Assembly: GCA_033558025.1 (NCBI GenBank)
Contig: JAUCEF010000017.1
Span: 1,178,001 to 1,242,000 of the forward strand
Direction of reading: 5' to 3'
DNA from: Phytophthora sp. 'mugwort'
Taxonomy: Eukaryota; Oomycota; Peronosporomycetes; Peronosporales; Peronosporaceae
Length of the DNA stretch: 64,000 nt
Made by a program: the position numbers and the translations under genes. This document shows, piece by piece, positions 1 to 10,065 of this stretch; positions within the stretch are counted from its first letter, which is position 1, and every line of letters starts with the position of its first letter. The notes below the pieces were generated by a model. The model did not search any database, was not told the DNA's origin, and saw nothing but the letters and a program-made list of their open reading frames with translations.

Positions 1-3000
1 TCTGGCCCCGATTTGTTCGCTGCCGTCAAAATCTCGCACAACAGGCGATGAATCCACTTGCCTTCTTGGATCGCCAGACTGAGTGCGATGTACTCCGCTT
101 CACTCGTAGACAGCGAAACACTTGACTGCTTCTTGCTTCCCCAGCTCACTGGCGCACCCATTAGCATGAACGTGTAGCCGGAAGTCGACTTGCGGTCCGC
201 GAGGTCGCCAGCCCAGTCCGCGTCCGAGTACCCGCGAAAGTCGATGTTGTCACCCGGCTTGAAGCAGATCCCATGCGTCTTGGTGCCTTGCAGGTAGCGA
301 AAGATACGCTTGACCGCAACCCAGTGTTCTTCTTGAGGGTTCTCCATGAAGCGCGACGCATAGCCAACGGCGTACGCGATGTCCGGGCGCGTGGCAGTCA
401 TCAAGTGCATCAGAGCACCAACAGCTTCGCGAAACGGAGCGTTCACCTTAGTCGCTGCGTCACTTGAAATCAGTCGAGTGCTTATGTCGACGGGACTCAC
501 CACGGCCTTGCACTCGTCCATACCAAAACGCTTGAGAATGTCATCCACATAGCGGCGCTGACACATCGTCACGCTGCCGTCCGGGCCGTCCACCAATTCG
601 ATCCCAAGAACGAACGCGCACTTGCCGCTGTCGGTCATCTCGAAGCGTGTCTTGAGGTCGGTCTTCGTGCGTGAGATCAGTTCGGGTGAACTTCCGGTAA
701 TCAGCACGTCATCCACGTAGACCAGCACTAGCACGCAGTGACCGTCAACGATCTTGATGTAGAGGCACGGGTCGAACGCCGATACTTGAAAGCCGATGGA
801 GCACACGAACTCGTCGAAGGTCTCGTTCCACACGCGCGAAGCTTGCTTGAGACCGTAGATCGCCTTCACCAATTCCAGGCAGTCGAAGTCACCGTCGAGA
901 TCAACACCTTCGGGACCGCGCAGAACACCAGTTCTTTCATTGTCCCGTACCGGAAAGCTGTCACCACGTCGAGTTGGTCGAGGGGCCAGTCGAAATACTT
1001 GGCAATCCCGATGACCATGCGCAGCGTCACGTACTTGACCACGGGCGAGAACGTCTCCGTGTAGTCGATGCCGTACTTCTGCTTGAACCCCTTGGCCACG
1101 AGGCGCGCCTTGTACTTCTCGATCGATCCGTCCGCTTTGCGCTTGATCTTGAACACCCACTTGGTGCCGATGGCGCGTTGTCCGTTAGGCAACTTGGCAG
1201 CACGAATCGCCTTGCGCCAGTGCACTTGGTCGGGGCCGTTCACCGCTTCTTGGAATGTCGTCGGCTCCGACAGATCGCCTGCTTCGACGGCATTGGCACT
1301 TGCACGCCAAAAAACTGGTGGAGTCGATTCTTCATCTTGGTCTCCAGACTTTTCTTCTTCGTCTGCGTCTGCTCGGTGCGGAGGGGAGTAGTTCGGCGCA
1401 CTTGCTTCTTCCAGTCCAGGTCGATGACGCACAGCGCGCGGTCTTCTGGCAGCTTCATCTTCGTCACTCGGGCGGCTCTTGCGCTTCCCTGCCTGTTTGT
1501 ACTCCGTCTGGCGCGGACCATCATCGTCGATGTCGAGCGAGTCGAAGTCCAGGTCGTCGACATCTTCATCAGAAATCGGCGGTGAAAATCCAAAGGTTGA
1601 TTCATCGAAGTTGACATCGCGACTGATGACCACCTGCCCCGCCTCGATGTCATAAAGTCGATACGCCTTGGACACTTCTTCGTAACCCAGGAACAGTCCA
1701 GCGCGAGCCTTGGGATCCCACTTGAGCCGCTTCTCCTTCGGAGTCAGGATGTACGTCCGACAGCCGAACACACGCATGTGCTTCACACTCGGCTTGGAGT
1801 TGTAGACGATCTCGAACGGAGTCTTGTGCTCGATCTTGGGTGACGGCAGACGATTCTTCACATAGATGGCAGTCATGGCCGCCTCAGCCCAGAAACACTT
1901 GTCCAGCTTAGCGTGATGCAGCATGCTGCGGCCGATCGTAACGATAGTTCGGATGGCTCGCTCTGCCGTGCCGTTCGTCTGGTGCGCGTACGGAACCGTG
2001 GTTTGCTGCTCGATGCCTTCGTCTTCGTAGAAGTCGTTGAGCGAGTTGGTCGCAAACTCACGAGCTCCGTCGTGCCGCACAAACTTGACCTTCTTGCCGA
2101 ACTGCTTCTGCACCTTCATGATGTACGTCTTGATGCAGTCTTCGCTCTCCGATTTGGCACGTAGGCAGAAACCCTTCATGCATCCACTGGCTTCGTCCAC
2201 GATCAGTAGCAGGTACTTGCTGCCGCCAAGCGAGTTTTCCTCCATGGGTCCGCAGATGTCGAAGTGGAGCAGCTCAAATGTGTCGTAGCGACGCTTGTCA
2301 CGGTTGCTTGGGAATGGTTTTTGGACCATTTTACCTTGCTGGCAACCACGACACAGACTTGGTCCGCTCGACTTGAAAGGTGCCTTCGCGTCCTTGATCA
2401 TGTGGTTGTCGACCATCTTGCGAAGCACCTCAACCGGAGCGTGACCCATGCGCGCGTGCAGGTCGACAGTCTTGCCACTCGTCGCCGCATTCGCCGATCG
2501 CTGAGGCGTCTGAAGCCAGTAGAGTCCATCCATGAGGTTTGCCGTCGCCACCACTTGCTTGGAGCGTTTGTGCGCAATCTGCATCTTGGTGCCGTCGAAC
2601 ACCACTTGAAACTTGTCACTTTTGTTGATCTGCGGTACCGAAAGCAGATTCTTGCTCATGCTTGGCACGTACAGCGCGTTCTTGATCTCGATCTCGCGCT
2701 CGTCGCCATTGGGCAGAACCACTTGTTCCACGATGGTCCCCACACCCTTGATGGCCGCCTTGTTGCCGTCGGCCACCGAAAGTTCGCCTTCGTTCCGCTC
2801 AATCAAATGGACGAACTTGGTCTTGTCGTTGCAGATGTGGTGCGTTGCGCCGCTGTCGACCGCCCACATCCCGGACACATTCTTGCCCGTCGAAACCCCA
2901 CATTCCAGTGAAACCGCGAACGCTACTCGATCGTAGTCGTAGTCGTAGCCGTTGCTGTCGTTTCTCCACTGGATGTTGTTGGCCCCGCGTCCACGGTCGT

Positions 3001-3754
3001 TGCCGCCGCGTCTCGGCCCTCGGTTCTCGTCCTTCTGCTTGGTCCAGCACTTGTCAATCGTGTGCCCCACTTTTCCGCAGTACGTACACTGGCGAGACTC
3101 TCGGTCGGTGTTGAACGCCTTGGCCGCGTTCTCCGTCTTCACCGTCGCCGTCTTCTCGCCTTGTCTCTTGATGTGCTCATTCGTGAGCACCTTCACGACG
3201 TCTTGCGACCGCAGTTCAGCGCTGCTCATCTCCAAGTTCAGCACGACGTTCTCGTAGCTCTTGGGGAGGCTGCGCAACAAGCAGATCGCCACGTCCTCGT
3301 CCTCCATCTTGGCACCGATGCTGCTGAGCTTGGCGCTGATGTTGAGGACCTCGTTGCAATGATGCAACACATTGCCGCCTTCCGACATCTCCATGCTGAA
3401 GAGTTGGCGCTTCAGGTAGATGCGTCCAGCCTTCTGCGAACCACCGTACAGCGTCTTCAGGCGCGACCAGGCAACCCACGCTTCCTCGCAGTCGTCGACC
3501 ACATGGTGGTAGTCCGCGTCCATGTGGAGCAGCATCAGTCCGAAAGCGATGTTGCTCAACTTGACGTAGTCGTCCTTGGCCCGCGAGTCCGTGTAGCTTG
3601 GCGTCGTCTCACGGTTCACGACATGCCACGTCGACTTGGTCAGGAACACGCCACGCATGTAGCGGTTCCACGTCGCGTAGTTGTCCCCGTTGAACTTGTC
3701 AATGGAGACCTTGGTCGAGGCGTCTTGGGCAGAGGACATGGTGCTTGGGCTCAT
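1..3754 (-). pseudogene. gag-pol: E1 gag-pol, frameshifted, 3' end outside window
   Basis: Copia polyprotein read from ATG 3754, the AUG inside the primer binding site. Gag, CCHC knuckle (CTYCGK type), protease (AVDSGATHH), HHCC/DD35E integrase and most of reverse transcriptase are in one frame. Two lesions are visible against the other A copies. About 39 bp are missing near 1200, between two copies of TTCGTGCTG, removing about 13 codons in frame. One G is lost from a G run at 911-914, which shifts the RT frame. RNase H resumes in another frame down to base 1. No intact product is expected unless the one-base loss is a sequencing error. Confidence 0.88.
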
Positions 3755-3758
3755 AACC

Positions 3759-4097
3759 TGATGAAAGGTATGGATCTTGGACACGAAGCTTGTACGAAGC
3801 GGAGGGAGGGACGTCGCAGACGGCGGGACCGGAGCGAAGGCACTTGAGGGGTAGAATGAAGATTCGAAAGTGATTGAATTGTTGGAGCTTACACCCTACT
3901 GTTATAGACACGCGACCCTGCGTCCTATCACCTAGTGCATCTAATCAACCATCACTCACCGGTGTTCGTCCAATCATCCTACTCGTCTAATCATCGGTGG
4001 CGTAAACAACGTACCGTAAACATCGCGGGATCGTGTTGGACCGGTTCGGGTTAACCGGTTACTGGTACACAGTACCAAAACCCGGCAACCCTCAATA
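3759..4097 (-). repeat. E1 5' LTR (339 bp, A-c type)
   Basis: The LTR reads TATTGAGG...TTTCATCA in element sense. It combines an A-a U3 side with an A-b U5 side. It holds two GTAAACA motifs 14 bp apart on the plus strand (4002-4008, 4016-4022). Confidence 0.9.
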
Positions 4098-5385
4098 CGT
4101 CCTTCCACTTGTCGCCGCATTTGCCGATCGCTGAGGTGTGCGAAGCCAGTAGAGTCCGTCCACGAGATCCGCCGTCGCCACCACTTGATTCGAGTCCTTG
4201 CGCGAAACGTGCATCTCAGTGCCGTCAAATACCACTTGGAACTTGCCATGCTTGTTTATCTGCGGCACTGAAAGCAGATTCTTGCTCATATTTGGCACGT
4301 AAAGCGCGTTCTTGATCTCGATCTCGCGCTCGTCGCCGTTAGGCAGGACCACTCTTTCCACGATGGTCCCCACACCCTTGATGGCAGCCTTGTTGCCATC
4401 GGCCACCGAAAGTTCGCCTTCACTTCGCTCGATTAAATTGGCGAACTTGGACTTGTCGTTGCAAATATGGTGCGTGGCACCGCTGTCGACCGCCCACATC
4501 CCGGACACATTTCTTGTCCGTCGAAACTCCACATTCCAGGGAAACCGCGAACGCCACTCGATCGTAGTCGTTGTCGTAGCCGTCGCTGTCGTTTCTCCAC
4601 TGGATGTTGTTGGCCCCGCGTCCACGGCCGTTGCCGCCGCGTCTTGGCCCTCGGTTCTCGTCCTTCTGCTTGGTCCAGCACCTGTCAATGACATGCCCCA
4701 ATTTTCCGCAGTACGTGCATTGGCGAGGCTCACGGTCGGTGTTGAACGCCTTGGCCGCGTTCTCAGTCTTCACCGTCGCCGTCTTCTCGCCTTGTCGCTT
4801 GATGTGCTCGTTCGTGAGCACCTTCACAACGTCTTGCGACCGCAGCTCTGCATTGCTCATCTCCAAGTTCAGCACGACGTTCTCGTAGCTCTTGGGGAGA
4901 CTGCGCAGCAAGCAGATCGCCACGTCCTCGTCCTCCATCTTGGCGCCGATGCTGCTGAGCTTGGCGCTGATGTTCAGGACATCATTGCAATGATGCAACA
5001 CATTGCCGCCTTCCGACATCTCCATGCTGAAGAGCTGTCGCTTCAGGTAGATGCGACCAGCCTTCTGCGATCCACCGTACAGCGTCTTCAAGCGCGTCCA
5101 CGCGATCCATGCTTCCTCGCAGTCATCGACCACATGATGGTAGTCGGCGTCCATGTGAAGCAACATCAGTCCAAAAGCGATGTTGCTCGACTTGACATAC
5201 TCGTCCTTGGCCCGGGAGTCCGTAAAGGATGGAGACGTTTCCCGATTCACCACATGCCACGTCGACTTGGTCAGGAACACGCCACGCATGTAGCGGTTCC
5301 ACGTCGCGTAGTTGTCTCCGTTGAACATGTCGATGGAGACCTTGGTCGAGACGTCTTGGGCAGAGGACATGGTGCTTGGGCTCAT
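4098..5385 (-). pseudogene. gag-pol: E2 gag-protease fragment, +1 frameshift
   Basis: Starts at ATG 5385 in the primer binding site and encodes A-a Gag, with a zinc knuckle and the protease catalytic motif AVDSGATHH. An extra T at 4509-4512, just before the protease, shifts the frame; the downstream frame stays open to the E1 junction at 4098. Against E10 it carries a Met for Lys early in Gag (DMFNGDN) and an Arg for Lys inside the zinc knuckle (IDRC). Integrase, RT and RNase H are absent. Confidence 0.86.
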
Positions 5386-5389
5386 AACC

Positions 5390-5731
5390 TGATAAAGGTG
5401 TTGAGGTCTTGAAGCGAGGCTTGGGTTGAGCGGAGGGAGTTCTGCACTTGGGTGCGGGGATCGGAGTGAAGGCACTTGAGGGGTAGAAGGAAGATTCGAA
5501 AGTGATTGATTTATCGGAGCTTACACTACCTAGTCTACCACATAGATATGCAGCCCTGCATCCAATCATTTGGTGCATCCAATCACCAACACTCCGCACT
5601 CGTCCAATCATCCTACTCGTCTAATCATCGGTTGCGTAAACAACGTACCGTAAACATCGCGGGATCGTGTTGGACCGGTTCGGGTTAACCGGTTACTGGT
5701 ACACAGTACCAAAACCTGGCAACCCTCAATA
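5390..5731 (-). repeat. LTR shared by E2 (5') and E3 (3'), 342 bp, A-a type
   Basis: Ends match TATTGAGG...CTTTATCA in element sense. The primer binding site of E2 abuts it on the low side, and the A polypurine tract (TGAGGGGGCG in sense) abuts it on the high side. Confidence 0.88.
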
Positions 5732-5738
5732 CGCCCCC

Positions 5739-6575
5739 TCAATGCGAACACGCGTGGATTCCGAGGGACGCCGTCAGATCCGTGTGGCGCGGTCCTGGCA
5801 GTGCCTTGGTCATGATGTCCGCCAGCATGATAGAAGTCTCGTAGTACTCGAGCTTGACTTCGCCGCGCTTGACCTCATCACGGATGTGATGGTACTTGAT
5901 GTCGATGTGCTTGGCGCGACCATGGTTCACTGGGTTCTTCGTCATCTTGATGCACGACTGGTTCTCTTCGCGGATCTTGAGCTCGGGTCCAGTCTCGTTG
6001 GCAGCCGCCAAAATCTCGCATAGCAGGCGATGAATCCACTTGCCTTCTTGGATCGCCAGACTGAGCGCGATGTATTCCGCCTCGCTCGTAGACAGCGAAA
6101 CACTTGACTGCTTCTTGCTTCCCCAGCTCACTGGCGCACCCATCAGCATGAACGTGTAGCCGGAAGTCGACTTGCGGTCCGCGAGGTCGCCAGCCCAGTC
6201 CGCATCCGAATACCCACGAAAGTCGATCTTGTTGCCTGGCTTGAAACAGATTCCATGCGTCTTGGTGCCTTGTAGATAGCGAAAAATGCGCTTGACCGCA
6301 ACCCAGTGTTCCTCTTGGGGGTTCTCCATGAAGCGCGATACATAGCGTACGCGATATCGGGTCGAGTAGCAGTCATCAAGTGCATGAGGGCACCCACAGC
6401 TTCGCGAAACGGAGCGTTCACCTTGGTCGCTGCGTCACTTGGAACCAGTCGAGTGCTCATGTCTACCGGACTCACCACAGCCTTGCACTCGTCCATACCG
6501 AAACGCTCCACATAACGCCGCTGGCACATCGTCACGCTGCCGTCCGGGCCATCCACCAGCTCGATTCCAAGAACG
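5739..6575 (-). pseudogene. E3 RNase H and end of RT (A-a), truncated
   Basis: The 3' end of an A-a polyprotein: the last part of RT and all of RNase H ([28 protein letters not shown]), ending LGIHACSH at the stop that overlaps the polypurine tract. Two short deletions are visible: about 12 bp near 6509 ([10 protein letters not shown] becomes RYVERF) and about 7 bp near 6350, which breaks the frame. Upstream it stops at a B1 LTR (E4) after GAACG (6571-6575). The same A-a site, read as CGTTC, borders a B1 LTR at 44379-44383. Confidence 0.86.
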
Positions 6576-6888
6576 AAAAGGCTTGGTCACTTGATGGCAA
6601 AATGCAAAGTGATTGATTTAGGTCCTTAGTTCGCAAACTCCTTGCTACCTCTAAGCCTACAGTTCTACCTACTGGGTACACTCTACTGGATTCTCTACTG
6701 GATACTGAGCTACTTCAGCCAATCGCAGAGCGCCACGTCGATGCCCATCTTGTACCCACAATCTTGTACCCACGTGCATCGTAATCATCGTCCCGTAATC
6801 GCCGGAGTGATTGAGGTGCCACTGAGTGAAGGTCATACCGGTATCCTACCGGTATACAGCAGCTGCTCGAGGCGTCTCCTTGACAACA
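6576..6888 (-). repeat. E4 3' LTR (313 bp, B1 type)
   Basis: TGTTGTC...CCTTTT in element sense, with the doublet of palindromic TACCGGTA motifs near its U3 end. Confidence 0.92.
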
Positions 6889-8339
6889 CTCCCACTCGAC
6901 TCGATAGCCTTCGGTGCTTCGATGCCGAGCTTGCTCCGGAGACAGTCGAACTGCGCCGCTGAAATGGGCTTGGTCATCAGGTCCGCCAGCATGTCTTGCG
7001 TCGGACAGTACTCGAGCACCACTTCTCCGTCCTCGACCTCCTCGCGCACGAAGTGGTAGCGAATGTCGATGTGCTTGGTACGCTTGTGAAACTCGGGATT
7101 CTTGGCAAGCGCGATGGATCCTTGGTTGTCTTCGTAGATCTTGATCGCCTTGCCCTCTGTGGTTTCGCCTATCTCGCACAGAAACGCCTTGAGCCATACG
7201 GCCTCCTGTGTTGCCTCCGATAGCGCCATGTACTCGGCTTCCGTCGACGATAGTGCCACCGTCCTCTGCTTCTTGCTGCGCCAGCTCACGCATCCACCGC
7301 TCATTATGAACGCGTATCCGCTCGTGCTGCGGCGCGACTCCACATCACCCGCCCAGTCCGCATCCGAGTAGCCGCAGACGCCGTCTTGGTCCTTGGTGCG
7401 AAACTCGATGCCGTACGTCGCCGTGCCTTGGATGTAGCGGAGGACACGCTTGAGTGCTTGCCAGTGCGTGGGGCATGGGTCTGCAGCGAACTGACTCAGT
7501 GTGCCCACTGCCGCAGCCAGATCCGGTCGGGTGCCCACCATCAAGTACATGAGGCAGCCCACGGCGTTCCGGTAAGGCACGCCTGCCATGGTGTCATCAT
7601 GCTTGCACCCGCCGTCGCACATAGCCTTGGTCAGCTTGAGTCCGGGATCCTGCGGCGTTTTCACGGGCTTGCTGTTCTCCATGCTGAACTTGCTCAGGAT
7701 GCTCCGCGCGAACTTGGTCTGCCGCATCGTCACCTCACCAGCCTTGATGTCTTGCTTGATCTCCATTCCGAGAAAGTAGCTCAGCTCGCCTAGGTCCGTC
7801 ATCTCGAACCGCTTGCTTAGTGCGCTCTTGGTCGCCTTGAGCATGTCGTCATCACTGCTCGCAATCACCAGGTCGTCCACGTACAGCACCACGAGCACCA
7901 TGCTGTCGCCGTTGCGCTTGACGTAGACGCAGTGGTCGGTCTCGCACTTGTCGAAGTCCAGCTTGAGCATGAAGTCGTCGATGGTATGGTTCCACATGCG
8001 CGGCGACTGCTTGAGACCGTAGAGCGCGCGCTTGAGCTTGCACACATGATCCGGGCGTCCTTCGCTTATGTATCCGTCCGGCTGCTGCATGTAGATGTCT
8101 TCATCCAGGACGCCGTTAAGAAAGGCTGTCTTAACGTCCATCTGGTGCAGCTTGAGCCCGTACTTGGCAGCCATCGCTAGCACGATTCGGATGGACGTGA
8201 ACTTGGCCACGGGCGCGAAGGTCTCGTCGTAGTCGATGCCGTGCTTCTGCGAGAAGCCCTTAGCCACCAGGCGCGCCTTGTATCGTTCGATCTCGCCGGC
8301 TTGGTTCTCCTTCACGCGAAAGACCCATCGACAGCCGAT
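6846..8339 (-). pseudogene. E4 RT-RNase H fragment (B1)
   Basis: Open frame covering the B1 reverse transcriptase from the RWVFRVKENQ region, the YVDDLVIAS catalytic motif, and RNase H ([27 protein letters not shown]). The stop lies inside the LTR, as in all B copies. Gag, protease and integrase are missing because of the 8339/8340 break. There is no internal stop, so loss was by truncation. Confidence 0.88.
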
Positions 8340-8607
8340 AGTTCTTTCATTATCCCGTACAGGAAAGCTGTCACCACGTCGAGTTGGTCGAGGGGCCAGT
8401 CAAAATACTTGGCAATCGCGATGATCATGCGCAGCGTCACGTACTTGACCACGGGCGAGAACGTCTCGGTGTAGTCGATGCCGTACTTCTGCTTGAACCC
8501 CTTGGCCACGAGGCGCGCCTTGTACTTCTCGATCGATCCGTCCGCTTTGCGCTTGATCTTGAACACCCACTTGGTGCCGATGGCGCGTTGTCCGTTAGGC
8601 AACTTGG
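8340..8607 (-). pseudogene. E5 piece 3: A-b RT N-terminal region
   Basis: Most downstream surviving part of the minus-strand A-b element E5 ([13 protein letters not shown] through MKEL). It is separated from the rest of E5 by E6, and the matching duplications CTTGG at 8603-8607 and 35433-35437 show that the two sides were once contiguous. Everything 3' of this (RT palm, RNase H, 3' LTR) was lost at the 8339/8340 junction. Confidence 0.87.
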
Positions 8608-8961
8608 AAAAGGCTTGGTCACTTGATGGCAAAATGCAAAGTGATTGATTTAGGTCCTTAGTTCGCAAACTCCTTGCTACCTCTAAGCCTACAGTTCTAC
8701 CTACTGGGTACACTCTACTGGATTCTCTACTGGATACTGAGTTACTTCAGCCAATCAGGGAGTGCCACGTAGAGCCCATCATGTACCCACAATCTTGTAC
8801 CCACCCATGGCGTAATCGTCCGTGGCGTAAACACCGTCCCATAAACACCGTGACGTAATCTTCGTCTCGTAATCACAGGATGATTGCGATGCCACTGAGT
8901 GAAGGTCATACCGGTATCCTACCGGTATACAGCAGCTGGTCGAGACGTCTCCTTGACAACA
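8608..8961 (-). repeat. E6 3' LTR (354 bp, B2 type)
   Basis: TGTTGTC...CCTTTT in sense. It contains five degenerate units with a 14-15 bp period (CGTAAT/CGTAAAC/CATAAAC) around 8810-8875, with GTAAACA at 8827 and ATAAACA at 8841. Confidence 0.92.
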
Positions 8962-9752
8962 CTCCCACTCGACTCGACAGCCTTCAGCGCTTCGATGCCG
9001 AGTTTGCTCCGGAGCACACTGAACTGCGTCGCAGAGATTGGCTTCGTCATGATGTCCGCCAGCATGTCGGTTGTCGAAACATACTGCAGCACCACTTGAC
9101 CGTCTTCCACCTTCTCGCGCACGAAATGGTAGCGAATGTCGATGTGCTTGGTGCGCTTGTGGAATTCGGGATTCTTGGCCAACGCGATGGAACCTTGGTT
9201 GTCCTCGTAGATCTTGATTGCTTCATCGCTTGTCATCTCGCCGAGCTCGCACAGGAACACCTTGAGCCACACCGCCTCTTGTGTCGCCTCCGATAGCGCC
9301 ATGTACTCAGCTTCCGTCGAAGACAGCGCCACTGTCCGCTGCTTCTTGCTCCTCCAGCTGATGCATCCGCCATTCATCATGAACGCGTAGCCACTTGTAC
9401 TTCTTCTTGACTCGATGTCTCCAGCCCAGTCGGCATCTGAATAGCCTTGGGGTCCGTCGTCGCAGCTCGCTTGAAACTCGATGCCGTGCGTCTTCGTGCC
9501 TTGAATGTACCTGAAGACCCTCTTGAGCGCCTGCCAGTGTGTCGGGCATGGGTCTGCTGCAAACTGGCTGAGAACTCCCACTGCTGCTGCGAGGTCCGGG
9601 CGTGTGCCTACCATGAGATACATGAGGCATCCCACAGCGTTCCGGTATGGCACGTTTACCATGGTCTCGTCGTGCTTGCAGCCGCCCTCGCACATGGCCT
9701 TGGTCAGCTTGAGGCCCGGATCCTGTGGCGTCTTAACAGGGTTGCTCTTCTC
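8919..9752 (-). pseudogene. E6 RNase H and RT end (B2), cut by E7
   Basis: The 3' end of the B2 polyprotein: the KSNPVKTPQDPGLKL connection, RNase H ([42 protein letters not shown]), and a C-terminus coded by the LTR. It is in one open frame and continues on the far side of E7 at 19166 (after the TTCTC duplication). The interruption is E7, inserted just upstream of the connection domain. Confidence 0.9.
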
Positions 9753-10065
9753 AAAAGGCTTGGTCACTTGATGGCAAAATGCAAAGTGATTGATTTAGGT
9801 CCTTAGTTCGCAAACTCCTTGCTACCTCTAAGCCTACAGTTCTACCTACTGGGTACACTCTACTGGATTCTCTACTGGATACTGAGTTACTTCAGCCAAT
9901 CGCAGAGCGCCACGTCGATGCCCATCTTGTACCCACAATCTTGTACCCACGTGCATCGTAATCATCGTCCCGTAATCGCCGGAGTGATTGAGGTGCCACT
10001 GAGTGAAGGTCATACCGGTATCCTACCGGTATACAGCAGCTGCTCGAGGCGTCTCCTTGACAACA
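9753..10065 (-). repeat. E7 3' LTR (313 bp)
   Basis: B1-type LTR. It borders the TTCTC duplication on the low side and carries the last codons and stop of the E7 ORF. Confidence 0.94.

Larger units (their letters stand above)
1..4097 (-). mobile_element. E1: family A (A-c) copia element, runs off left edge
   Basis: Minus-strand Ty1/copia element containing the 5' LTR and most of gag-pol; its 3' end and 3' LTR lie beyond base 1. The body is A-b type, but the RNase H end at the window edge and the U3 side of the LTR are A-a type, so this is a recombinant subfamily (A-c) shared with the plus-strand copy at 53549-57880. It is inserted in another minus-strand A element (E2): E2 sequence resumes at 4098 with CGTCC, the expected 5-bp target duplication, whose partner is outside the window. 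Confidence 0.9.
4098..5731 (-). mobile_element. E2: A-a element, 5' half with 5' LTR
   Basis: Minus-strand A-a element cut at the protease/integrase boundary by E1. Its 5' LTR (5390-5731) is followed directly by the 3' end of another A-a body (E3), so one LTR serves both. This body-LTR-body order is the usual product of unequal LTR-LTR recombination. The remainder of E2 should lie left of the window. Confidence 0.85.
6576..8339 (-). mobile_element. E4: B1 element, 3' half only
   Basis: Minus-strand B1 with 3' LTR 6576-6888 and the downstream 40% of pol. It ends at 8339 inside the RT N-terminal region, joined directly to A-b RT sequence (E5). The 5' half and one target duplication are missing, so this is a deletion or rearrangement junction rather than an insertion end. 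Confidence 0.87.

Noticed and set aside
738..1585. Plus-strand ORFs antisense to gag-pol (many similar ones throughout)
   Set aside because: They are low-information shadows in Arg/His/Leu-rich frames, caused by GC-rich codon use. They recur in all copies at the same position and have no recognisable domain.
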